This document shows positions 55,510 through 64,000 of a DNA stretch of 64,000 bases, piece after piece (within the stretch, counting starts at the first letter, position 1; the number at the start of each line of letters is the position of its first letter). This DNA is from Myotis daubentonii (Eukaryota; Chordata; Mammalia; Chiroptera; Vespertilionidae), in NCBI RefSeq assembly GCF_963259705.1, contig NC_081846.1, forward strand, positions 60,875,722 through 60,939,721, given 5' to 3'. The position numbers and the translations under genes are program-made. Under the pieces are notes generated by a model. It ran no database searches. It was not told the origin of the DNA and saw only the letters and a list, made by a program, of their open reading frames with translations.

Positions 55510-56780
55510 GCAAGTAATCAGTCAGTATTCCTTCCTTCTTTCATACACTGATGTAGGAGGCACTTCTAGGCACAGTAGATGCCAGCAGTAAACTAAGTAG
55601 ACTGACAGTATTGTTGTCAGTCAGAAAGGTGGAAAACAAAGGAAAATAATTTAAACAAGTGAAATACTTATGAAGTCAGGTGTAAAAAGTGCCATGGAGG
55701 AAAACAAAAGCAGAGAGAAAGGATAAGCAGTACAGAGATAAGAAATAATTGATATTTTCAAATACTGTGGCCATGGAGGCCACCCTCTGTCACTTACATT
55801 TGAGAAAATGCCTGAAAGAGGGGAGGAAAAAAAAAAAAGACAGAAAAAACATTATAGACAAAAGAAAACCATGTGCAAAGGCCCTGAAGTGGAAGAATGG
55901 CATATTCCAAGAACAGCAAAAAAGCCAATATGAATGCAATGGCAATAACAAGGGGGGTTAACAAGAATTGAACTTGGTGGTTAACTTCAGCACGTAATAT
56001 AGAACGTGGTTAGGCCATTTAAGGATTATAATTTTTTTGGTTCTGAGTTACAGGGAGCCAACAAAATGGTTTGAGCAGAGGAGTGACATGATTTAACATG
56101 AGTTGTTTTTTTTTTTTTTTTAAATCAGTTTGACTGATCTGTTGAGAATAGATTATAGGTGACCAAGGTTAGAAGTGGGGAGACCAGTTCATTGGTGAGA
56201 AGTCTAAATTCTGAATACATTTAAAAGAAATAATAAATAGAATCTGCTAATGTGAATTATGAGTAAAAGAGAAAAGAAAGAATGACTACAATTTTAGGCT
56301 TAAAAAACTGGAGCATAGGAGCTGCTAAAAACTGAGATAGAGAAAACTACAGGTAGGGAAGCTTTCAGTGGGATGTTAAAATTTCAGTTTTGAACGCAGT
56401 GAGTTTGAGATGTCAGACTTCAAAAGAATATATCAAGTAAGCCTTGGTCATAAATGTCTAAAAATTAGAAAAAAGGTGTGGGCTGGATACATAAATTGGG
56501 AAGTTGTAAAATTAGAAGATAGCATGTAAAGCACTGAGATCAGATTAGATGAGATCATTGAAAAGACTGAGTATAAATAAGAAACAGATAAATCCAATCC
56601 CATTTCGTGGGCTAGTTCAACATTGAGGTTCGGTGAAAAAACAGAGCCATGCAAAGGAGAATGAGAAGTAGTTAATGAGGTAGAAAGTCAGAAGAGCTGA
56701 CAGCCTCTGAGACAAGTAACTAAAGTATTGCAAGGAGGTATGAATGAATAACTTTTTCAAATGTTATTCATAGTCAAGTA
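55510..56780 (-). mobile_element. L2, about 1.27 kb, minus strand
   Basis: The reverse of the L2 3' half: CTTCTAGGCACAGTAGATGC, AAAGGCCCTGAAGTGGAAG, GTTTGAGCAGAGGAGTGACA, GATCTGTTGAGAATAGATTA and GGGGAGACCAGTTCATTGG. Broken by indels and A-runs. Confidence 0.65.
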
Positions 56781-56919
56781 AGATAAAGGATGAGAACTGG
56801 CCACTGGATTTAGCAAGATGGAGGCTATCAGTGGTCTTCATAAAAGCACATTTGGTGCAGTCATTTTGGAAACTAAACAATTGGAGTAGTTTGTACTTAA
56901 GAGAGATAATTCAAAACAA
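56781..56919. other. Unassigned DNA
   Basis: Nothing recognised. Confidence 0.35.
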
Positions 56920-57219
56920 TCCTATCTCATAAAAGAGAAACATGGTAATTGGCGTACAACTGCTACCCTTCCCATTGGCTAATCAGGGTGATATGCAAAT
57001 TAACTGCCAGCCAAGATGGCGGCCTGCAACCAGGCAGCTTGAAGTGAACGTGATTCTTGCTTGCTTCAGTGACGGAGGACTCCAACGTTCCCCGCCTCCC
57101 GCTGCAGGCCTCTGAGCTCCTGAAGCAACAGCTCCAAAAGATACAATGTTTCAATTATAGAAGCTAAAAGATGGCGGTTAATTTGCATATACTAGCTGCG
57201 AGCGAAGACTGACGACAAC

Positions 57220-57474
57220 ATGGAGGCCAAGCGGTACAGAAGGGAGCCAAGTAGAGGCCGCGAGGACAGAAACGGAGCCGCAGCTGCTGTGAGCGGGAGG
57301 GGCAGTGGCTTGGAGGGGAAGGGGCAGCAGCTGGGAGCAGGAGGGAAATCCCAGCCACAGCGGCTGGGAGTGGGAGAGGCAGCGACTAGGAGCAGGAGGG
57401 GCAGCGGCTTGGAGAGGATAGGTCAGCGGCTGGGAGTGGGAGGGCAAGCCCAACCACTTTGGCTGGGAGCATAA
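57220..57474 (+). other. Possible captured first-exon fragment
   Basis: ATG at 57220 opens 84 codons (MEAKRYRREPSRGREDRNGA at the start) that run into the minisatellite. The flanking GC-rich, CpG-containing sequence and the strong start context resemble a gene 5' end, and bat Helitrons are known to capture such pieces. I do not recognise the protein. The frame may be chance in GC-rich DNA. Confidence 0.3.
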
Positions 57475-58440
57475 GGGGCAGCGGCTGGGGGCGGAAGGGG
57501 CAGAGGCTTGGAGGGGAGGGGCAGCAGCTGGGAGCAGGAGGGCAAGCCCAGCCCCAGGGGATGGGTGCAGGAGGGAAAGACCAGCCCCAGCCACTGGGAT
57601 CAGAAGGGCAAGCCCAGCCGCAGGGGATGGGGGCGGAAGGGCAAGCCCAGCCCCAGCGACTGGGATTGGAAGGGCAAGCCCAACCACTGTGGCTGGGAGC
57701 ATAAGGGGCAGCGGCTGGGAGTGGGAGGGCAAGCCCAGCCCCAGCAACTGGGAGCGGGAGGGCAAGCCCAGCCCCAGCGACTGGGATTGGGAGGGCAAAC
57801 CCAGCCCCAGCAACTGGGAGCGGGAGGGCAAGCTCAGCCCCAGCGACTGGGATTGGGAGGGCAAGCCAAGCCCCAGCCACTGGGATCAGAAGGGCAAGCC
57901 CAGCCACAGGGGATGGGTGCAGGAGGGCAAGCTCAGCCCCAGCAGATGGGAGCGGCTTGGAGCGGGAGGGCCAGCCAAGCCCCAGCCACTGGGATCAGAC
58001 GGGCAAGCCCAGCCCCAGCAACTGGGAGTGGGAGGGCAAGCCCAGCCCCAGCCACTGGGATCAGAAGGGCAAGCCCAGCCCCAGCAACTGGGAGTGGGAG
58101 GGCAAGCCCAGCCCCAGGGACTGGGATAGGAAGGGCAATCCCAGCCCCAGCCACTGGGATCAGCAGGGCAAGCCCAACCACTGTGGCTGGGAGCATAAGG
58201 GGCAGCGGCTGGGAGCTGAGGGGCAGTGGCTGGGAGTGGGAGGGCAAGCCCAGCCCCAGCAGCTGGGAGCGGGAGGGCAAGCCCAACCACTGTGGCTGGG
58301 AGCATAAGGGGCAGCGGCTGGGAGCTGAGGGGCAGTGGCTGGGAGTGGGAGGGCAAGCCCAGCCCCAGCAGCTGGGAGCGGGAGGGCAAGCCCAACCACT
58401 GTGGCTGGGAGCATAAGGGGCAGCGGCTTGGAGCAGGAGG
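57296..58440 (+). repeat. 33-bp minisatellite with 109-bp higher-order units
   Basis: Basic unit is GGGAGCGGGAGGGCAAGCCC followed by AGCCCCAGCAACT (33 bp), about 34 variants. At the right end a 109-bp compound unit is repeated (AGCCCAACCACTGTGGCTGG at 58171, 58280, 58389). Because 33 is divisible by 3, several frames stay open for up to about 300 codons on both strands (for example GKPSPSNWERE repeated). Confidence 0.92.
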
Positions 58441-58568
58441 GCAAGACCAGCTGCAGGGGCTTGAAGCGGGAGCGAAGCCCGCCTCAGCGAGTTTCGCTCC
58501 CTTCTCTGCTCTGCTCCAGCCACAGGAAGCCCTATTCTTGCAGGAATATTCCTGCAACGGGCCTCTAG

Positions 58569-59101
58569 TCCTATATAATAAAAGCCTAATATGCTAAGTG
58601 TCCAGTCATCCAGTCAGCCATTCAACCAATCAAAGCGTAATATGCTAATGATATGCTAAGGCTGCTCAACCACTGGCTATGACGTGCACTGACCACCAGG
58701 GGGCAGATGCTCCAACTGGTAGGTGAGCTTGCTGCTGGGGTCTGGACACATCCTGGAGCCCTCCCCTAGTCCCTCCTTGGCTGGCCAACCTCCCGCATCC
58801 CACCCCAGCCCACACAGGAGCTGCCCCCTGGTGGCCAGTGCACTCACACAGGGGGAGCGCCACTTAGCAAAAAACCAGGCTCATGGCTGGCGAGTGCAAC
58901 GGCGGTGAAGAGAGCCTCTCCCACCTTCACTGCAGGTGGGAGATAAGGAGCAAGGGGTCCCGGACTTCAAGAGCCCCAGACTGTGAGAGGGATGTTTGAC
59001 TGGCAGGAGGACACCCCCTGAGGGGTCCTGGACTGCAAGAGGGCGCAGGCCAGGCTGAGGGATTACCCCCAGTGCATGATTTTCATGCACCAGTCCTCTA
59101 G
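58569..59101 (+). mobile_element. Helitron, 533 bp, directly abutting the previous one
   Basis: Starts TCCTATATAATAAAAGCC exactly after the CTAG of the preceding element and ends CACCAGTCCTCTAG before T. Hairpin GTGCATGATTTTCATGCAC. The start region is duplicated (AAAGCGTAATATGCTAATG at 58633). The body has CACTGACCACCAGGGGGCAG. Confidence 0.92.
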
Positions 59102-59554
59102 TAAGTACATAAAATTCTGTCAAGATAATTCTCTCTTAACTTCTCAATAGAAATGTCTGAAGACTAAATGATATAGCCACAGTGCTGAGTGTAGAACTAG
59201 GCATATATTATACAATAAACAGTAGCTCTAATGATGGTGAAGATATTGATAATGTACACAAACCTTCTAATTCTACAAGAGTGCCAATTTCTTCAAGAAT
59301 AATTTCTCACCTCTAGGAATCTATCTTTTGAGATTCAGTTCATATCTCATTAGATAAATAATAAATAGAATTAACTATGCCCCAAATAGATACATTAATA
59401 ATGAAATGAATTACAACTCATAGATGAGAAAAAAGAGAAAATACTACATGGAAGCAAATAAGGAGATTTATAAAAATTTTTAGTTTTTTATTCTCCCTTT
59501 TAAAAGTCACAGGGAAATACTCAAACAAGTTATGATGTATAAGATCTCTCCTAC
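59102..59554. other. Unassigned AT-rich DNA
   Basis: Nothing recognised. Confidence 0.4.
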
Positions 59555-60110
59555 TTTGCTGAAGGGAACAGCAAATAGTTTAACATTTTGGGAAAACAGA
59601 CTGGCAGCATTTTACAAAATTTAAATATGCTTAGCATATGACTCAGCACTACTACTCCTTGATATTTACACAAGAGTTATGAAAACATATATCCACACAA
59701 AAACTTATGAACAAATGTAGCAGCTGTATACAAGGATAAACAACTTGTAATATGCACATAAAATAGAATACTTATCAGCAATAGAACCACTGACACAGTC
59801 AACATCAGGGATTCATCTCACCCGTATGGTGAACAAAAGCAGCAAGAAGCACAAGAGTTCACCGTGTACTTTTCCATTTATCAGACTTTCTATAATAGAC
59901 AACACTAACCAATAGTCATGAAAACCAGATCAGGGCTTGTCTAGAGCTAAACTGGAGAAACTGACTGTACAGGGGTATCAATGAACATTTTAGGGAGGAT
60001 TATCACTATGAGGTTAAGCCCTGGATTCCATTTGTCAAAACGCAACATACTTTACACTTAAATTGGAGCATTCTATTATACCTCAATAAAATTTATTTAA
60101 AAATAATTCC
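59555..60110 (+). mobile_element. Old L1 ORF2 end and 3' UTR
   Basis: TTTTGGGAAAACAGACTGGC, TAGCATATGACTCAGCACTA, CACAAGAGTTATGAAAACAT, AATGAACATTTTAGGGAGGA and TTATACCTCAATAAAATTTA follow the sense order of an old L1 (L1M type) to its end. Broken. Confidence 0.7.
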
Positions 60111-61691
60111 TAACCAGATACTATCCTCAATCATTCCCAAAGCCTTACTCATTTACTAACTGTGGGCCCTGTTCTATATACAATGGCATCACCTTATTCT
60201 TGGTAATCTTCCTTTATGATTTTCATTTTTAAAAATTTCCAATATTACTTTCTTTTATTCCTTGTCTATCATCTCCACTTTCCCTATCTTCATTCTACAG
60301 ATGAATTAGATATACCACATGCCCATATCCTTTTCAAAGTTTCTCAATCTAACTTTCATAAATGTTCCTCTCTGTCCTCTATATATTGATTCATTCCACA
60401 CATCCCACATGATATGCCTGCTCCACCAAGAGCTCTCTTCAACAACAGCACTACTGCATGCCAATATGCAGTGATCTCACATGCCTTTGCATCACACAGA
60501 CAATATACAAATGCAACACAAGGCAGGTTCTGGGAGAGAAAAGATAGTCCCTTGACTATAAATTTGCCAACTTGGACTGAAAATAAAATTATATGGGCCA
60601 AGAAAGGATAAAACAAAAAGGTTGGACTATGTGTGTAAATAACAATTACACCATCAAAAACTTTTGCCATGATAATTTAGTTATTTCAAGTTCTTAATCA
60701 TCAATCTAAACTGGATACTCTATAATCATGAGAACATCTGAAAAGTGCCAAGCTGATCATGCATCCATCCTTCATTCATTCAACAACTATTATCTGAGCA
60801 CCCAATCTGGAGCAGGAACTGTTTTAGGTGTTAAGAACAAAAGTGCACAAACCTGATAAAAATTCAATATTAGCCAGTTGTCTCTGCTGCAATATGGCCC
60901 TCTAATGACAATGATTTCTAGTGGTTGGAGATCAAATTTGTTAATCTCCACTTTATAAGTAAACTGTTTGGTAAACAGTTTTATGCCCAACTCTCTATTC
61001 AAGCAACTCTGGTCTTTATGGAACCAAAAAGTAGATCTTGCCCTCAAAAGACAGATATGAGCTTAATGAATTTTTTTCTCCTTGTTTCATATATTCTCTC
61101 TCTTACATTTCATTCATATAATTCTGAATCCCTTTCTCCCCTTGAAACATGAAAACAGCAACATGTCTTCTTTATCTGTCTATCCTCAGTTCTGACATAA
61201 AGCAAGCACTCAAATGTATGTTCATGAATTGCCTCAGCTTAATTTAATACTAATTAAAATTTTGAGCACTTACTTTTTAAAACAATATCTAAACTCAATC
61301 TCACAAAGGGGAAAACTTTCTTGTCCCTACCAATTAATTTGCCAAGTGAATCAATTGAAATGATTTAGTATTCCATTTAGTTACCATCTAATTCAAGTGG
61401 CTTTAATTAATGAATAAAACTTTGCTGAGTCTTTATTTGAACAAAGGTAAAAATGTCTTTGTGCTATTGTCTTGCATACATATTAAACAGGCTTGCATTC
61501 TCCTTCTAAACATCAGCTGATGATCATCAGTTCTTTCCTTTTCCAGAAACCTTCAATGGTTCCCCATTTCCTAGGAAACAAAGTTAAAAATTCCTTTCCC
61601 CAGCATTCAGAATCCTTTAAAAACTGTCTTTATCCTAACCTAAAATTTAGAAATCCCCCTTTTTTATCATTTGAATTTATGTTATTTATTT
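60111..61691. other. Non-genic stretch with small L2 pieces
   Basis: L2-like pieces: reversed at about 60765-60860 (TTCATTCAACAACTATTATC), sense at about 61165-61250 and 61500-61680 (AAACCTTCAATGGTTCCCCA). A 104-codon minus-strand frame (60670-60356) has no known motif. Confidence 0.45.
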
Positions 61692-62034
61692 AATATATTT
61701 TTTATTAAGATATTACATATGTGTCCTTATCCCCACATTACCCTCTACCCCCCCCACCCCCCGCTCATGCCCTCACCCCTCACCCCCCCCCATTGTCCAT
61801 GTCCATTGGTTAGGCCTATATGCTTGCATATAAGTCCTTTGGTTGATCTTTCCCCCTTACCCCCAGCCTCCCCTACCTTCCCTCCAAGGCCCGACAGTCC
61901 AATCAATGCCTCTCCGTCTCTGGATCAGTCCTTGTTCATCAGTTTATGTTGTTCATTATATTCCACAAATGAGTGAGATCATGTGGTATTTATCCGCTCT
62001 CCAGTTCCATCCATGCTGTGGCAAATGGTAAGAG
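61692..62034 (-). mobile_element. L1 3' UTR and ORF2 tail, 3' part of an L1/HAL1 chimera
   Basis: Reversed L1 end: ATTACATATGTGTCCTTATC, GTCCATTGGTTAGGCC, TGAGTGAGATCATGTGGTAT and CCATCCATGCTGTGGCAAAT (the last ORF2 codons). At about 62035 it switches to HAL1 ORF1 without the HAL1 3' UTR. No HAL1 UTR is found on the far side. Confidence 0.8.
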
Positions 62035-64000
62035 TTTCCTTTTCTTCTTCCTCTTCTTAAAGAATACCTTTCAGCATTTCATATAATGCTGGCATGGTGG
62101 TGATGAACTCCTTTAGCGTTTTCTTATCTGTGAAGTTCTTTATCTGACCTTCTATTCTGAATGATAGCTTTGCTGGATAAAGTAATCTTGGTTGTAGGTT
62201 CTTGGCATTCATTACTTTGAATATTTCTTGCCACTCTCTTCTGGCTTGCATGGTTTCTGTTGAGAAATCAGCTGACAGTCGTATGGGTACTCCCTTGTAG
62301 GTAACTGACTGTCTTTCTCTTGCTGCTTTTAAGATTCTCTCTTTGTCTTTTGCTCTTGGCATTTTAATTATGATGTGTCTTGGTGTGGTCCTCTTTGGGT
62401 TCCTTTTGTTTGGGGTTCTTGCGCTTCCTGGACTTGTAAGTCTATTTCTTTAACCAGGTAGGGGAAGTTTTCTGTCATTATTTCTTCAAATAGGTTTTCA
62501 ATATCTTGCCCTCTCTCTTCTTCTGGTACCCCTATAATTCTGATGTTGGTACGCTTAAAGTTGTCCCAAAGGCTCCTTACACAATCTTCATATTTTTGGA
62601 ATATTTTTTCTTTTTTGGTTGGGTATTTTTTGTTTCTTCGTATTTCAAATCTTTGACTTGATTCTTGGGATCCTCTTGTCTGCTGTTGGATCTCTGGATA
62701 TTATTCTTTATTTCAGTCAGTGTATGCTTAATTTCTACTTGGTCCTTTTTCATATCCTTGAGAGTCTCACTAGATTTATAGAGGGTCTCACTAAATTTAT
62801 CGGCGGTTTCCATAAAATTCTTGAAAAACCTTATAAACGTGGCCTTGAACTCTATATCCAGTCATTTGCTTTCCTCCATTTCTGTCATTTGTGACCGGTT
62901 TCTTTGTCTCCACATTTTTTATGCTTCCCTGTGTTGGTAGAGTGGTTTTGTGTGCTAGGTGTCCTGTAGGGCCCAGTGGCTCAGCCTCCCCAGTTACCTG
63001 AGGTGGACACTCTTGGTGCACCACTTTGTGGGCTTTTTGCACAGTCTTATTGAAGTTATGTCTTGATTGTTGTAGGATCACTGGGAGGAATTGACCTCCA
63101 GGCCAATTGGCAGTGAGAATCTGCTGTGTCTGCAGTGGGAGAACTTCTGTGCTGAAGACACCCTTCTGGGGCAAGACTTGCTTCAGTGGGGTTTTGGTGC
63201 TCACTGAGTCTGCACCCTGAGTGTGTCCTTTATGGATCTGAGGAGTTGTAATCTAGATGGTCCCACTCTGACCACTGGGTAAACTGGCTCTTGGATCTAA
63301 GGAGGTGCTAATTTAGCCTCTGCCTGAGGCTACCCAGCAGGAGCTACGAAGAGAACTGCAGATTCCCCTTCCTTTTTTAGAGTTTGGAGGTACCCTGATG
63401 AGGCCAGGCTGTGAAGCAATGCAAGCCGCTGTGGGGCCTTGGGCCTTCTCTTGGAAGTTCTGGGTCTGTCTGGCCCAGCTGCAGTTAGGGAATTTTCAGG
63501 TTGCAAAGGGCCGGGGCATTCATATGCAAAAGCCTCTGCCACAGCCTGGGTGGGGCGGGGTCTCAGGGAATCAAAGGGCGGAGCAAGCAGCTATGGCTGA
63601 TCCTCAGCCCTGCCCTAAGGGGCCGCGCATCTCAGTGTCCTGGTAATTGCTGCAAGCACCTCTGAGGGAAAGCCGACCTCAAGTTCCGAGTTCTGCCTGC
63701 TGCCAGACAGTCCAGTTTCTCCCCATATGAGTCCTGGGTCCCCAGAGACTTCCTGGAACCGGAGTTCAGAGCAGCAGGGAGCTTGTGACTCCCTCCCGAT
63801 TCAAAAAGACAGCCTCGTCCTCAGGTGCCAGCCCCTTTCTGCGCATGCTAGCCTCAGTACCTCTGCACTTTACTTCCGCAGCTCCTCTGGCTCTCAGCGT
63901 GCTTTTCTTTCCTTCTAGTTGTAGAATTTCCACTCAGCCAGCCTTCCTGTAGTTCTGGATGATGTCCGTTTTGTCTTTATGTTGTTTTTTTGAAGTTGTT
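62035..64000 (-). mobile_element. HAL1-like element, ORF1 and 5' region, running off the window
   Basis: Collinear with 28550-30480: same ORF1, the same GGTGGACACTCTTGGTGCAC and TCTGTGGTTCTGG-like 5' sequence, again no ORF2. The 5' end lies beyond 64000. Confidence 0.85.
62057..62888 (-). pseudogene. HAL1/L1 ORF1, broken
   Basis: ATG at 62888 gives MTEMEESK and then a stop at codon 9. The same frame then continues FKNFMETADKFSETLYKSSE (coiled coil) to about 62577. After a frameshift the RRM region is poorly open. The C-terminal domain (MPRAKDKERILKAARERQSV, KGVPIRLSADFSTETMQARR, to YEMLKGIL) is intact from 62362 to the stop at 62057. It is more damaged in the middle than the 28.6-kb copy but keeps the full C terminus that the other lacks. 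Confidence 0.85.

Larger units (their letters stand above)
56920..58568 (+). mobile_element. Large Helitron with possible captured exon and 33-bp minisatellite
   Basis: Starts TCCTATCTCATAAAAGAG after A and ends with hairpin GCAGGAATATTCCTGC then AACGGGCCTCTAG at 58568. The first 250 bp belong to the subfamily at 162-720 (TTGGCTAATCAGGGTGATAT, GAACGTGATTCTTGC). Then comes a GC-rich unit with ATG in good context (ACAACATGGAGG, 57220), followed by 1.1 kb of minisatellite. It is unclear whether 56920-57178 and the rest were one element from the start or two fused ones, since a second TTAATTTGCATATACTAG lies at 57179-57196. Confidence 0.8.

Noticed and set aside
57178..58557. Several overlapping open frames of 150-300 codons on both strands
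   Set aside because: They are translations of the 33-bp minisatellite, whose period keeps all three frames similar. There is no domain, and frames are open on both strands at once.

Overview
This window is vertebrate nuclear DNA from a bat, almost certainly a vespertilionid. Three things support this. About ten tRNA-derived Ves SINEs are present. There are more than twenty young rolling-circle Helitrons of the bat type, with TC starts, CTAG ends and a short 3' hairpin. There are also two SPIN-like hAT elements. Ancient mammalian repeats (MIR, L2, MaLR LTRs, old L1) form the background. I found no intact host gene, no functional RNA gene, no CRISPR and nothing prokaryotic. Every longer open frame lies in a repeat or a pseudogene.

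Layout. 1-2.6 kb holds four Helitrons, a Ves SINE and MIR pieces. 2.6-4.8 kb holds an L1 3' end, a possible LTR piece, and an old minus-strand L1 with two Ves SINEs inserted in it. 6.2-6.7 and 22.9-23.5 kb hold related Helitrons with 65-bp subrepeats. 10-15 kb holds a MaLR LTR, a probable LTR, an L2 split by a 706-bp solo LTR with a 6-bp target duplication, and an inverted old L1. 16.6-18.0 kb holds an intronless, frameshifted copy of the 5' part of the sodium-channel gene SCN7A, itself split by a Ves SINE. 25.1-31.0 kb is the most complex locus. Three Helitrons lie head to tail. The third keeps the C-terminal half of a Helitron helicase gene and both termini, and it is interrupted by a half-L1 (HAL1-like) element that carries a Tigger-like MITE. 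32.5-34.7 kb is a Helitron cluster. 45.1-48.35 kb is another HAL1-like element holding a Helitron and a composite L1 insertion with a probable 3' transduction. 49.5-52.3 kb holds Helitrons, a mariner-type MITE and an inverted pair of SPIN-like elements. 56.9-59.1 kb holds two head-to-tail Helitrons, the first with an expanded 33-bp minisatellite after a possible captured first exon. 61.7 kb to the right edge is an L1/HAL1 chimera.

How it works together: no pathway is encoded here. The parts interact as transposon machinery and its parasites. The Helitron helicase relic is a degraded copy of the kind of gene that once mobilised the short Helitrons. HAL1 and L1 proteins would have supplied the machinery for the Ves SINEs and the SCN7A retrocopy. 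The nesting gives a relative time line: L2, MIR, MaLR and old L1 first, then HAL1 and the autonomous Helitron, then the short Helitrons, Ves SINEs and young L1.
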